The notes below the pieces were generated by a model, which saw nothing but the letters and a program-made list of their open reading frames with translations, ran no database searches and had not been told where the DNA came from. Position numbers and translations under genes: made by a program. DNA of 64,000 nucleotides from Lycorma delicatula. Its lineage: Eukaryota; Arthropoda; Insecta; Hemiptera; Fulgoridae. Below, in pieces: positions 9,923 through 23,360 of the stretch. The DNA lies in assembly GCF_047948215.1 (NCBI RefSeq), contig NC_134464.1:4536001-4600000 (forward strand). The letters run 5' to 3'. Position 1 is the stretch's first letter. The number at the start of each line of letters is the position of its first letter.

Positions 9923-11862
9923 TAGAGACCAGAATATATACAACATAAAAAGCTTGAAATATGCATGAAAGATGCTTAAAATACGCATGAAAAGTGTCAA
10001 AATATAGAACTTTAAATAATAAAAAAATAGTAATTTTTAGTTTTTTTATTTCAAAATCAGCATACAATCAGGTACTGTTCCAAATGTTCAATTGCAACGA
10101 TTGTTACTGAACAAGATTGTTATGAATGTTCAATAATAAGATTGTGTCTTCGATCAATCAAAATATTTCTATAAGTGGAAAAGGATCACTCCACATCCAC
10201 TGAGGTAACTATGCAGTATTTTAATTTGGGTGCTATGTTAGCACTTATTGTTTCTGGCAAAAGTTTAACTGTCCCATTAATAAAACTATCAATTTGACAT
10301 AAAGATTCAAATCCTGGGTTATTGTTCAAAATATTTTCAAATTTTTCTTTAAGTATGCACGGGAATACCTCTGGCAATGCGAAGTTCATTTGGCGGATTT
10401 TATTCAGTCAACACCAAATTTTGAGTTTCAAGCTTTTTAATACTCGCAGGTATATGGGGAAAAAGAGTGCTAATCACAGCTACGTTTTTTTTTTTTAAAC
10501 TAGAATCGTTAAATGCTTTTTTGGATTGACAAACAGCCATAGCCCTCTGCACTATCGAAGTCGTTTACTACCACCTTTGATGGGCTCGAAATGCTCACTG
10601 TAAAACAGCACAGCTTCAATCCACGTTCCCCATCAAGTTACCACTGGTTCGGGAGGTAAAGGCGCATTTGGCAGTTTTTCTTTATTGGCCTTATTGCGAG
10701 CAGGTGCCTTAAGAAACACTTTCTTTGTTGATGAAATCAGTTTATTTACATTCCCAAATGTGGATCGTACTTCTTCAGCAAGTTGAAGTATTCCGTGGCA
10801 AAGCAATTAAAATGAATCAAATTGGGATAAAATACTTGGAGAGCTTTGGCTGCCTTGATCATATAGGGAGTAGCTTCTGAGAGAAATATAAACACTCTTT
10901 CATCTGCGAAGATTCAGAAAATATTTTTTAATAATCTCATTCACAAATCTGGCGATCGTAGAATGATTTATTTTTTCAAGTTGTTTGCAGGCCACCAAAT
11001 AGGAAGAAGATGGCTCTAGTCTTAATGGATCGACAATTAAATTTGCAATGTAACAGCCACAACTGTCAGTAGTTTCATCAACTGAAATTCAAATAAGGCT
11101 ATCCTTGAGTTCACTGCATATTTCTTCCAGAAAATGCAGGTAAATTGTTGGATTCACCTGGTATATTTTGATTCAAGCAATATTTTCAAAGAAAATCTTT
11201 GAAGGTAGGATTTATAAGTGTGTGAAGAGGGATATTACTTGTAAGCATTGCTTCATGTAAATCCACTCTAAAGTGGGTTTTTTGTTTACCTTTGTAAGTG
11301 AAATCACTGCTACTTGCGGTTATAAGTTGTTGTGGGCCTTTCTTTTGCAATCCTGCGATAAAGAATTGTTTTGACATGCTGGTCTATTTGAAACATTTTT
11401 CTCGCAAACTTGACAATATAAAACATTTCCGTTGGAGGTAAATGTTCCAGGATTTTTTTTTGTGAAGTATGGTACACATTAAACTTTGCACAAACAAATA
11501 AAAAACTATACTAATGCAATGAATGTGTCAACAATAAAATACGTGATTTAATTGCCTAGTGGGAGGAGTGCTGCAGTAGGCTTACACGACGCAGAACGGT
11601 ATCGTTCATCCTTGTCTTGCGTTAGTCTGTGTTTTACTTGGCCTCATAATAATATTATCGTACCAAAACATAGACGCGCAGCTGCTAAATTTGCTCTAAG
11701 AGCCGTGCGGCTAATAGGTTTGGCCAGCTACAACATAAGATTTCATTTATTAACTAGATACCCTAAATAATGAAAATATGCATAATCACTAGATTTTAAG
11801 GAAAATATGCAATAACCGGTGAGAATGGGCTTAATATGAAAATGCATTTAATCCGGTCTCTA
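9923..11862 (-). mobile_element. hAT-superfamily transposon remnant
   Basis: The ends are tagagaccagaatatat on the left and, on the other strand, tagagaccggattaaat on the right. They are flanked by tgtatcaa (9915-9922) and cttatcaa (11863-11870), an 8-bp duplication with two differences, as expected for hAT. The minus strand carries scattered transposase pieces in order: a C2-type zinc-finger start (CQVCEKNVS, about 11410), DLHEAMLTSNIPLHTL (11265), LFLSEATPYMIKAAKALQVFYPNLIHF (positions about 10890-10800), and a C-terminal dimerisation region LKYCIVTSVDVEWS followed by LIEIF (about 10240-10160). Stops and frameshifts are frequent, so no active protein is encoded. Sub-terminal copies of an aaatatgcat motif lie near both ends. 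Confidence 0.75.
10186..11377 (-). pseudogene. hAT transposase, broken
   Basis: Two longer open pieces survive: 11377-11186 (MSKQFFIAGL..., ending LINPTFKDFL) and 10389-10186 (MNFALPEVFPCILKEKFENIL..., ending TSVDVE). The intervening sequence keeps the conserved LSEATPYMIKAAKAL block in another frame. The order matches arthropod hAT proteins: zinc finger, catalytic region, then C-terminal dimerisation domain. The conserved VERSFS motif has decayed to VEWSDP. Confidence 0.65.
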
Positions 11863-11870
11863 CTTATCAA

Positions 11871-13429
11871 TAACAAAATTTCAGGTTGGCATCTTAAACA
11901 TTTTTGAGCTATTATTCGATTTGTAAACCTATATTATCTTTGTATCTATGCAATATAAGGATACAGATGAGATTCATTATCTTCATTTTTATTTTAAATC
12001 AATGAATATAATATTTGATAAAACATAATGATAAGCACACATTTGTTGGAGAATTTTATTTGTTAAGAATTCGTTACTTTAGTGAAGAAACTGAAAAAGG
12101 GGAAAAATTCTTGTGTTCAAAGGCACAAAGAAGTTTGTCATTAACCATGGCAGCAGTATTGCCAAATGTGACACACTGAACTGATGTGCACTCCATTCAA
12201 ATTAACTCAAAACCAATGTTAAAATATTACCTCAATTTATTTCATTATTTTACTGTATTGAAAGTTAATGTGTTACGGCTTTGCAATTACAAAGGGAAAT
12301 GACCATACAGAGTTCTTGTTTAAAGCTTAGAATTTAGCTTATTTTTGACTCAGATAAGTAAAAGTGAAAAAATTGTATACAAAAATATCTTAACACATTT
12401 CAATATTGGTACTGCCAAAATCAGATTTTCTATCTTAAAAAATGAAGTTGAATAATTTTATTTACTATTTTTATTTATAATTTTATGAAAACCTAATTTA
12501 ACATGATAATTAGTAATTTAAAAAAAAATTAATAATAGTAGTAGTAATGTAGTATTTTAATAAAAAGAGCAATTACTCCCTCTTTCAGTTGCCTCTTTAA
12601 ATTGGTGAATTCTTAACAAATAGAAATCCCTAAAAAATGTATGTTTAGCAATACATTTTATCAAATGTCACATTCAACAATTTAATAAAATAATGATGAA
12701 GGTAACATGTCTTGCATTTGTACTTTGTATAGAACCAAAGACAATGTGGTTTTTTTATAAATCAAATAATAACTCGATTACTGTTAAAGATACCAATCTG
12801 AAATTTTGTTAGTGATAAAATAATAAAGAGAAATAGAAATCTTTAACAACTACACCTTTTTATCATTGTTACCATAACAAGATATCTTAAAAAGATTATC
12901 AAAGTGATAATATTAACATAACATCAAATTCAATATAAAATAATCTAAAAGCTGATCCAATTTTTTCTAAAATCTTATGGATGGTTTTACTTTTTGTGCC
13001 AGTAGTAGTTTCATTTCTTCTACAATTTTTGCATTTTTGTTTTATGTGTTTCAAAAATAGGGTCAAAAAAAGGTTTCATCATTGTTTTCCTCATCAAATT
13101 TTATATGAAATTCATATATCAACATTCTTTAATTACGCAAAATTAAGAAAAAAAAGAAAAGATTATATTACTTCATTATTAAGAAAACAATAAAATAAAA
13201 TTGTACTTCAAAAGTATTAATAGTAATTACAGAACTGTATGATTATTTTAACTGCATTAAAAGTTAAAATAGCATAATGAAATCTACTTATCTAATTAAA
13301 ATTATGGAACATTATTTTAAAACAAAATGATATTAAAAGAGAAATATCCAGACAATTTTAAAAAGGCTTCCTCATACAAAGAAAGAAAAATAATTACAAG
13401 TAATTAAAAAATAGATGAAATAGACTTAC
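11871..13429. other. Intron sequence, nothing recognised
   Basis: AT-rich sequence between the hAT element and the large pecanex exon. No coding, RNA or repeat structure was evident on either strand. Confidence 0.45.
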
Positions 13430-15374
13430 TGGATTTAGTTCAGGCTGCAGTGCAGTGAAAACTGAACTACAATGTATTCCAAAAACGAAAACAGCTATTA
13501 ATGTACATATAATAAGATCAGATTTAAACCGAGCATTAACAGTTCTTTGAAGTTTTCCCGGTAAAGGATCTACCAGTTCACTTTCTTTATCATCATTATT
13601 TGCTGCACACGCATCTTCACCGCCATCAGGACTAGCTTTCTTATCACTTGAACCGTCTGAATTCGAACCAGATGAACTTTTTACACTAGACATATTTTTA
13701 TCATATTTATCTTTAGTTCCGTGTTTTTTTATCGGCTTTTTATTATCAACTGATAAAAAATCATCTTCAACAGGCCATAAATTGGCTTTTAAAATATTCC
13801 AAATAGGTGTAGGATCACTGGAACATCTACTAAGATGATATGCTGTAGCGATTAGAAGTCCACAAAATATAGAAAACAAAATATGTTGTGATGATTTTGT
13901 TTCACTAAGTCCTCCGTAAGCAAATCCATATAACACTGCTACAGCTAAACAACTTCTAAAAACACAGTATAACGCGGCACTTAACGAACAAGTGGCATTT
14001 CCACCAAATATATGCATATCAATTTGTTCTAACAAATACATTAAAAACGTATTTACTTGAGGAAATAAACCTAAACTAAACAGAATTGGAAAACATAAAA
14101 TAAATGTAGCTAAAAAATCTCTTGCTTGTTTTAAAAGTTCTCTAGTAGTGAAATAAACTCCGTAAACTGTAAAACTTGACACATTCTTAGAATTAAGAGC
14201 ATAATGAAATATAAGAATCAAGGCACCACATAGGCAAAAATACACAGGACGTGAAAAAGCTACAATTCTATTAAAACCATGAGTAGGAGATGCTGCATCA
14301 GGTTGTACAGATTTTATTAAAGAATACTGACAACTAGCGACAACAAAGCAAAATATAAAAGCTTGAATATCTAAATAAAAACCTAAATGTAATAAAATCG
14401 CACCAAAACATGCGACAGCAAATGCTAAAAACAATGAAAGAAATAATTCCGTCCAAGTTAAATTACGATCTAATAGAGCTAAAAGAGCCAGTCTATCTAA
14501 TCTAATTTTAATATAGGAACAAGGGGTAATATTATACTTATAATACTTTCTTGGAATTTTTGAGCACTCAGGTATTTCAGTCGAGTCCATAAATCTGAAT
14601 CTATTTCTAGCTATAGTTATATCTGTATCTGTTTCCCCTTGAGAACTAGATGGTGGAGGAACAGGAATTACAGGATTTTGTTCAAATGGATTTAACCTCA
14701 TTAACGCTCTGACATTTGGAACGCATCTTCCTTCTGGACAATCGTTACGTGACATCGCTTGAAGAATTGCCCGTCTATCAACTAAACTTTCAGCTATAAT
14801 ATGTTGGAACAGACTAGTGTTTTGATGAGGATAAATTTGGGGTGAAACCGTTTCTAAAACATAAACACCATTTGCATTTTGATGGATATGATGTAGTTGT
14901 GACTGTGATGCAGCAGAATTTGCTGGAATTGTAGGTAATAAACGAACAGGTGACGGGCCGGGTGGAGGTTCTTCATCTTTCACTTGAGTTGAAGATGCAT
15001 TCGTTTCCATCATATAACCAGCAAAAAATGAATTAACCGATGCAGGCGAATCACTTAAAGAATCCGGTGCTTGATAGTCCCAATTTTCCCAATGTTCTAA
15101 TTGATTGTTTCTGCGTAATAACAAAGACTGCAGTAATTTGCCAGCCCCACTGATTTGTCTACTACTATTAGCAGTTCCTAAACCTTTTTCATCAAATGTA
15201 TATGTACACCACTGTCCGTTTTCATCACGATAAACATGGACCGCACCATCAGAAGTGTCATCATGTGAAGTAGCAAGATGAGTTCCGCCAATTAATGCTG
15301 CTAACTGAGTAGAAGCATTTCCTTGTACTGATAATGACTGTTGACCTGATCGTTCTCTTAAGCCTCTTGCAAGC
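13430..15374 (-). CDS. pcx: Pecanex homologue, large membrane-core exon
   Basis: This 1945-bp exon completes a codon split with the previous exon and then reads 648 codons. The acceptor is ...TTTTTTCAG and the donor is GTAAGT (13424-13429). It begins LARGLRERSGQQS, includes ENGQWCTYTFDEKG and MSRNDCPEGRCVPNVRAL, then the conserved KYYKYNITPCSYIKIRLDRL segment. At least six hydrophobic segments follow (for example LFLSLFLAFAVACFGAILLH and ATFILCFPILFSLGLFPQV), then SSDPTPIWNILK, a cytosolic Ser/Asp/Lys-rich loop, and a last hydrophobic segment ending LQPELNP. This is the diagnostic core of the pecanex family. The exon extends upstream of the first internal methionine, so it is not a stand-alone gene. 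There are no stops or frameshifts, so the gene appears intact. Confidence 0.95.
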
Positions 15375-17686
15375 CTGAAAAAAGAAATTAAGTATTTAGA
15401 TATACAAAAAACAATATAACTGAAAAAAGTAAAAAAAATTTACTACGGTACAGTAAGTGAACAACAATATTGCTAAATGGTTGTTTTATGACGCTTTAAG
15501 ACTTTAATTAAAATATTATTTTTAACTGGAAGTGAATGAATATGTTGGCAATTTTCAATAAAGATCTTTAATAATACGGTTTCAGAAAATGTTAGTCCAA
15601 GTCCAATTACCCAATCATAAGTATGAAAATTGTTAAGTAGATTTATAGCCCATGTAAAGCAGAATTTAGGATATTTAAATTTTATGTTAAAATTACAAAA
15701 TGTACCAATCATTTAAGAGCAACTGTAAAAAAAAAAAACTGAAATAGAGAATTCAACCATACTCTCTTAAAAACAAAGAAATAGTAAGGGTCAAACAAAA
15801 AGATCTGGTACATGTCTTTTCCCTTCTTGGATATGAAGGGATCAGAGAAACCCCTCACAAAATTTCATCTAAATTCATTAAAGTTAAAATTTATTCATTA
15901 AACGTTTTTAAAAATTAATAGATTAAATAAAACGGCGAGTCTCAATGTATTTGATAAATCTTCATTTAATGATCTGATAATTCCTCCTAAATAGATAATA
16001 AATTACAAATGATTGGTAAGAAATGAAACGGAAATGGACAGTATGATGATAAAAATGAAACATATGAAAAGGTTGTTTTCATGACATATAGGCTAAGAAT
16101 CATGAAAAATACTAAATGGATTAACATATTTAAGCAGATAGAAAAGAAAGTTAACTATAATCATATGCATGTGAGCATTTATGTAAATGACAAACTAAGA
16201 AATTAATGTTATTAGTTAAAAAAAAAAGATCGCTATCAGTGTTTTGAGATCTGAATACAGAGGCTTAAATATAAATAGTTAGAAAACAATACGAAAATAA
16301 CAATGAATCGATGGTACATTCCATTAGACGGGCTGGATTCCATTTTTTCAGATTTTTACGACTTTGTTCACTTAAATAGTTTTCAATAATAACACAGATA
16401 CAGGAAAATGGAATTCCTCTATCCTTATTTAAAAACAATTAGTTAAAAATAGTAGCCAAAGAAATTCCTACAAAAAGACATAAGCAAGAATTATTTCAAC
16501 ACCATTCTGAAAAGTAATGAGATTACTTTATTTCATTTACCAATTGCGGAAGAAAAAACATGCTGATTGAACAATGTCCTTGGATATCTCTGCCGGAGCA
16601 TAAATTTAACCAAGACTACAAATGATGTCTTGCCATTCTCTATTGTTTCTTTTTCTCTAGTCTTCTGTGCCTCACACCCTCTTTATGTCTTATGGGCGAG
16701 TGCTGATTGATAGTCAAATGAATATACCTAGCAGCACTGAAATATTCTGTTCAGTAGCCTCGCTAGCAATTTCTAATTTTTTTTTGAACCTGATTCGTCT
16801 TATTACTTTTGGTTGTGCAGACTGATCAGAACAGCAGCAGCAAGTACTTCATTAATCTTTTTATGTGGATCCCCCAAACATCTGCTGGAGAAGTATTCTG
16901 CCAATGGTGTTTTTCTGGTTTGTAAACATGCTTTCATCAATTTAAACAATGGTTTTGTTGCTTTAAATTTTACAATGGCTGTTCTTTCAACACAAAGAAT
17001 ATATACATCACTTGCACGTATATGTTCCAACCTACAATCAGTTCTTGGCAAATTAAATTGCCAGTAATAGAAATCTATACTAATCAATTTCTCACCACCA
17101 ACCGTAAATGAACTGCACAACAGTCATAACTAGAAATTGGCTTATCTGAAGCCAGTTAAGAAAATATAAACTTCTATTTTTATTACATGAGAAAGCTTTG
17201 GCACCTCTACCTTTACATGACAAAAATATAATTTCATTGCAAGGCCAGTGCACAAGATTGCAAACTCACTATGATATGAAAACTAACAAAAAGAATGAGT
17301 ATGACTAATAGAACAAACAGAGAGAAGCACCGATATAGTAGTTGCTATCATATAGTGTTCTGATAACATAAACCGAAAAGAAATAATTCATTGTTACATA
17401 GTAGCACTGAGATAGTAGTTACTAGAAGGTGTAACATAACAGTCCAGTAAGATAGTCTTATAACAAATAAATTGTTCGTTCGATATAAAAGAAAAATATG
17501 ATTTCATATTTAATAATGAAGGAAAAATTTGACTTTAGATATGAGTTTATATAAGTGATAACACATAAAATAGAAGCAGTATTGAAATTCATACACCTTC
17601 ATAAGGATGAAAAATGGGAATTTTCTGGATAGCTCTTCCAGCAAATGGTAAAGTACTACATGAATAAACAAAGTTTTAATATATAC
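15375..17686. other. Intron with one weak coding-like stretch
   Basis: The sequence is mostly AT-rich with nothing recognisable. Around 16510-17120 the base composition is less AT-biased and the minus strand has an open 105-codon frame (17120-16803, including TPLAEYFSSRCLGDPHKKINEVL), followed by more open-looking pieces. I do not recognise the protein. It may be the remains of a mobile element. Confidence 0.35.
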
Positions 17687-18047
17687 CTCTGAGTGCGAGT
17701 AGACCTTTTAATTCGTCTATGTCTTGCCCGAATACTTCTAACATCAGCTCTTGATCTAAGCTCGGTATCTTGTTGCGGTGCCGGTACAGCTGGAGGACCT
17801 CTAGTAGCTAAAAATGCAGCCAATAAAGGGGCAGGAGGAGATAACAAAGCACTGAGTTCTGTATTTGAGCCTGAAGATGATGCTGCTTCACAATTTTTTG
17901 TTTGACTATCAACTGACTGTTGTAAATTATTATTATTATTATTATTGTTGTTAATATCATCTTCTTTAGATCGATGACTATCTAATTTAGTACTACTACA
18001 CAATACTTCAGAATGACGTACATCAAGCCTGCCTGGAGATCTATTAC
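17687..18047 (-). CDS. pcx: Pecanex homologue, exon with Asn run and Pro/Ala-rich stretch
   Basis: The 361-bp exon contributes two bases to a first split codon, then 119 codons, then two bases of the next. The acceptor is GACTGCAG and the donor is GTATAT. The peptide runs NRSPGRLDVRHSEVLC, a run of nine Asn, LLSPPAPLLAAFLATRGPP, and ends in a basic segment (RSIRARHRRIKRSTRTQ). It belongs to the poorly conserved cytosolic N-terminal half of pecanex. Phases fit both neighbours (GGT across the upstream junction, AGG across the downstream one). Confidence 0.82.
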
Positions 18048-19164
18048 CTGCAGTCACATTATTACATAAAAATATTATATTTCAGACACAGAAATACAAA
18101 AACATACAATAAAAAAAAGTATGACAAAGAAATATTCAGATGTACTATAAATTTCCAATCTCCCCACAATCTTATAGAAAAATATTTGAGCGAATGCTTC
18201 ATATTATTTAACAATCAGACAAAATTAAACCAATAAGAGGAGTTTTTTAACTATAGTTAGCACATTTTATAAAAAGCAGTACTACTAGTCCTGTATGCTA
18301 CTGTCAAGGTGCTCCTTCCTCATCATTTAATGCAATACAATAAAATATCCATAGATTCAATACACAGGATTGAAATTCATCTGTGAAGTCTGATTAACAA
18401 CAATCAATTAACTATTAATAAAATAAACATCTATAAAATTTAAACTCTGTTAAACAGGCAATTTGGTTGGCAATAATAAAAAGAATTTTGTAACTTTTGA
18501 CTGTCTGTCAGTATCATTAATAACAAAAGAAAGTTCTAAAATGTAATATAACCTTATTAGCTGAGCAATAAGCAATCTTTTCTTATTATCCTTGCTCAAC
18601 TTGGACAATTTTTTTAAACAGATTTCCAATTACCGTAGTATTTCACATCCTGTTCAATGTCAAATGATACTTAGCAATGGAATTTTTTAATTTTGATGTT
18701 TTACTTGGTGTAATTTTTAATTTGTTTCAAGTATACAAGATGAAAATCTAAAATGTTCCAGACTTTATCTGAGACTCACCTTGCTCATTAATTTAGCTTT
18801 TAATTGGATAGAAAACAACGTATCAGAAAGGTCATTCAAATGATTTCCAATAAAGATGTTACCCTACTCTATACTATTAGATTGCAACATGTCATTACAA
18901 ATGAAGTCAGCAGATTCAATCCCCATGGAATCTATCAAATAAATAAGGAATATACAGTAGAAAGGAAAATGGGAGAATAGAGGAAGGGGACTATAATTAA
19001 CCCAAAGAGGAAAAATTATTATAGTCGTTCAATAACTAAGGAGTCAAATGAATAGAAAAATTATTGTTTAATCAATGACAATAAATATTTTCCAACAAAT
19101 CCCCAGCTAAATTTGGACACTTCCCATCTTTCAGTGAACTTTCTTATTCAAGTAAAAAATGAAT
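18048..19164. other. Intron sequence, nothing recognised
   Basis: AT-rich intron with no supported feature on either strand. Confidence 0.4.
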
Positions 19165-20305
19165 TGTTCACCTCAGTGTATGAGCCATTCTTGTGATACG
19201 TTCTTGACCTTCTCATTGTTACCACATAAAACCACTTTGATCTGAAGAAAACAAAAAAATCAGATGTCGCAATCAAGATTACCACCTTAAAATCAAGATT
19301 GTAAGGTGGATATGACAACACCTGCCAACCAGATTTTTGAATAGTTTCTTGTGTTTTTTGAGCAATATGGGAGCAGTATTATCATGCAGAAGAATTGCAC
19401 ATTTGAGAAAGAAACGGGATGTTTCCTCTTTATTGCAAGTTTCATTTTATCTCCTAGAACTACAAAATAATTTATTGTAAATTGATTGATGTACATTTTT
19501 ATTCTAAATTATTGCAATAAATTTGATCACTATAGTCATAAAACACGATTAGCTTCAATTCAATGACTGATGCATAAGTTTTGAACTTTTCCTTATATGT
19601 TAACTTGGATATTTCTCTTCCATACTTTAATGTTTGGATTTATCAAAATGATAAATCAAACTTCATCACTAGTTATTATGCTATCTAAAAAAAAAGCATT
19701 ACTTTTCTTAAGTAAAAGAAGACACAAACTTGTTGCTTAAGGTTCCAAACAGATCTGAATTGCAGTGTTTTTTATTTTGAGTAGACTATTAAGAAATCTA
19801 TCTTAAACACATGTTTTTTGGTAAATAAACTTATCCTGGATAATGGAATGGGCAGATCCAACACTCGCACAATGAATTTCAGCAATTGTTACACTTCTGT
19901 CCTTGCAAATAAGATCATTAATGTAATTTTTTTTCAAAGCTGAAGTCAAAACTTTCACCAGTTTCCACAATAAAAACTGGTGATTCCACAAGATTAAATT
20001 GTTCACTTCATTTATAAAAATTTCCATGCCAAAAAAACTTTTTAACATACTGTTTTAACAACTGCAAATGAATTTGACCCGGTTTTATACCTTCAGATAA
20101 TAAAAATTTAATCACAGCACGTCATTCTTCCACGGCAAACATTTAAAGCAGAGCTGACATTTTGAAATAAGAGATTATTATACAGGGAATTCTTTTCAAA
20201 CAGCTGATATTTTCTATATCAGGGATGTGAACTTGAATGTCAAACAGTTTCAGTTTATTTTATAAAATAGTTTTTTTTTGCTGTTGCCACTTGTCTCTTT
20301 AATTA
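19165..20305 (-). mobile_element. Decayed mariner element, copy of the 38835-39673 family
   Basis: The minus strand encodes fragments of a mariner transposase start (MSALLKMFAVEE near 20160, then RAVIKFLLSEGIKPGQIHLQLLKQY) and later helix-turn-helix remains (CASVGSAHSIIQDKFIYQKTC, about 19860-19805). Further decayed pieces continue towards 19165. Both outer ends align with the element at 38835-39673, for example the shared acttgaaygtcaracagtttcagttta block at 20230-20260. Many stops make it inactive. Confidence 0.65.
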
Positions 20306-21177
20306 TTGATTGACTCAATCAATACTCATACAATCTCTTCAAAGCAGATTTTAGAGTATAAATTTTTTAACAAATCTTCTTACAAGTTTAAAATGCACAA
20401 AAAATCCCTTTAAAATAACTATTATTTTTATTGATTGAAATAAATCTTAAATAATCTTTAAAATTTATTTGGCAACCACACATTTAATGGAACTCCTGTA
20501 TTCTTACTTTGCATTTAATTCTTAAAATAACAAACTTAGGCTACTGGTTAAGATCGTGAACTGCATTCTTTATAAGCCGATCAATGATTCCATAACACCT
20601 GAGGGAATAGCATACCACAAGTTGTAGGGTGTGAAGTAAGTGAAATCCCAAGAGCTAAAATCATGAATAATATGCTGATCTCTGCATATCACTTAAGTGA
20701 AGAATATACTGAGTACGGTATAAACTGTACACTGTTGGCTTCTTCAGTGACTAATAACTATGTCTGTACAGTCAATGCATCTTGTTAAACAAAAAAACTT
20801 GCAAATACAGAAATAACTAATGCCACAAAGTTATGCAAGATGAAAACAAAGATAATTAATTAGTCATGAAATTAATTAGAAAATAGTGAGTAACAACTAA
20901 AAGGGACAAAGATAAATCATTAGGAAAAATAATAAAAACTAATCCCTCCAGTGTTTGGAGAAGTGACTAGACTAACATCTACTAGTGCGTCCAAATAACA
21001 TGAGTGATTACACTATTACAGCCATATAAATTGTTCCTTTGCTAAATTCATAGTCTATTAATCAATACTATTTTTATCATTGCTATCATCAGCATCAGCT
21101 CATTATTATTGTTTTTATAAGTTAACACAAAAGTAAGAATAGATAAACACATCATTATTATTTTCAATTTAAAATAC
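20306..21177. other. Intron sequence, nothing recognised
   Basis: No supported feature was found. A less AT-rich stretch at 20520-20720 could be a decayed short repeat, but I cannot identify it. Confidence 0.35.
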
Positions 21178-21279
21178 CTCTTTCCTTATCCCTAAAAGCT
21201 GCTCTTCTTCTTTGTCTCCTTTCCTCACCTCTACTGCTTGAACCAAAATCAGTACTTTTTCTTTTTTCTCTTGAATCAG
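21178..21279 (-). CDS. pcx: Pecanex homologue, small basic exon
   Basis: The 102-bp exon adds two bases, 33 codons, then one base. The acceptor is ...TTTTTAAG and the donor is GTATTT. The peptide DSREKRKSTDFGSSSRGEER with a following RQRRRAAFRDKER is strongly basic and continues the cytosolic low-complexity half. Phases fit the exons at 27747-27935 (GCT across the junction) and 17687-18047 (GGT). The donor is weak at +4 to +6, so the exact end depends on phase matching. Confidence 0.72.
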
Positions 21280-21994
21280 CTTAAAAATAAAAAAAATAAA
21301 TTTAATTTTATTAACTTCAATACAATGAATAATAAATAGAATTAATTAAAATATAACAATAAAATCAAGTAATTTAAATAAAAGAAATATATATATAACA
21401 AAAAAAACAATTAAAATATACACTTACACGAAATGATTCAGATCAGATTTTTAAATATACATCTAAAAACATTCTTTTTAATAAATTATTAATATAAAAT
21501 ATGCAGTACAAAGATTGTTCAATTGGCTGTGTATTAAACCTCATATACATTGATACACAATGCATATATACATAGTAAACGCATTATAATTCTTTTTTTC
21601 TAATTGGAGGTACAAATAAACAAAAAATTAGTCTAAAACTTGTAAAGTTTTTCACGAAACGACATAGATTGCAATATGTATATTTTAAAAAGCAGGAAAA
21701 TATATTTACTAAAGATCATGAATGTCCCAATAATATGAATAAAATTTTATTAAATAATTTTCATCGTTAAGTCTAGCAGAAGTGTCTTCTATATACCGCA
21801 TGGGTTTTGATCTAGAAGGTTCTTATTAAACTCACTTTCATTACTTACTAAGTAAGATGATTCCTTTTTAGGTCTGCAGACTTATGACAAAACATTATGA
21901 CCGCAATTAACAGATTAATAATCTGTTCTGACATCATCTTTTTGTTAATGCAACAAAATACATATCTGCTTCATCATTTGTATTTAATTGTGTT
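21280..21994. other. Intron sequence, nothing recognised
   Basis: AT-rich intron with no supported feature. Confidence 0.4.
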
Positions 21995-22799
21995 TGAAAA
22001 TATTCAAGCGGTGAAGAAAGCTCTTTGTTTCTATACTTGGACAATAAACCAAAACAGTGAAAAAGAAAAATACAAGAGAAGATTAAAGCAAAGACAGAAG
22101 CTTATATTAAATTTTTGAATAAAAAGGATGCTGAGAGTAAGGAATTGTATAGTGTATTGAATATGATAGTGATAAGGGAGGTGATAAAATTAGTGAAGGT
22201 TTAAGATCTGTAGAGGCTTGGGACTAAGACAAACAACAATAACAAGGTGTAAATATTTAGAGCGTAAGATATAAGAAGTGGAAAAGTTACTTTCAGAATT
22301 TACTTCAGGAAAAAAGAATAGAATTTCTGGAACGAAGTGAGTTACAGTTAGACAGGGAAGGTTTTTATGAATCAGACATGAAAGATGTGGAGAATGCCAC
22401 ACAAGCTAATAAACTGAGAAAGTTTCCAGGACAAGGTATAATGTTTCCACAACTAATTAAATGTGATTCTAAAAGTTTTTTTGGGTATGATTATGTGTTG
22501 TTTGAAAGATGTCTAAGCAGAGAATACCCCTGGAGAAATAGGAGGTCAAGTAATAATAACTAAACATAAAAAAACAAGATTTAGATGACCCAAAGAATTA
22601 TAGAGGCAGTTATTCCATTTATGGGCAGAGTGTACTCAAAAGTTTTAAAAACCTTATTTTTGAGAGGGAACTGCTGGTATTCAAGGAGGAGCAGGTGGGT
22701 TTTAGAGGAGGAAAATCAACAAACATATGTTTTACTCTTAGAATGTTAAGAGAAAAGGGGACAAAGATAAGTCAAACAGGAGACTCATATTACTTTAAT

Positions 22800-22810
22800 A
22801 GTCTTAAAAA
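22800..22810. repeat. Left target-site duplication of LINE copy 2
   Basis: agtcttaaaaa here is repeated exactly at 26080-26090, after the A-rich tail. Confidence 0.85.
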
Positions 22811-23360
22811 CTCCCTATATGAATCATGAGACCTTGCCATTGGTGAGGGGGCTTGAGTGCTCAGTGATACAGAGTAGCTGGACCGAAGGTGCAACCATGT
22901 CAGAGAGGTATCTCTTGAGAACCAGACTAAGGAATGATTTCTGAAAGAGGGCAGCACCTCTCTCAGTAGTTGTTAAGGGCGTAGGTCAGGGACGACTAAA
23001 TGGCCATATCGACATCAATCACTCAGTCCACTGAGTACTACGCAGCTGAAAGAAATGGAAAACTACAGCTGCTTTTTTTTCAAAGAAAATGTAGCTCTCT
23101 GCATTTTCATATAGCAATGATGAAGGCGCCTTCCTTGGTAAAATATTCCGGAGGTAAACTAGTTCCCCGTTCAGATCTCCGAATACTAAGGAAGGGGTCA
23201 CCAGAAAATTAGAAAAAAACATTCATGAGTCAAAGTGTGGAATGTTTGAAGTCTAAAAAAAGGCTGGTAGGTTAGAAAATTTAAAGAGGGAAATGAATAG
23301 GATAAATTTAGATGTAGTAGGAATTAGCGAGGTTTGGTGGGAAGAGGAAAACTACTGAGT

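Noticed and set aside
11552..11770. Plus-strand 72-codon frame with SLSCVSLCFTWPHNN
   Set aside because: It lies inside the hAT element, opposite its transposase, near the right end. Likely untranslated element sequence.
13394..15124. Treating the 576-codon minus-strand frame as a complete single-exon gene starting at its first Met
   Set aside because: Coding sequence continues upstream to an acceptor at 15375-15376 with conserved ENGQWCTYTFDE. The last residues past 13430 are intron.
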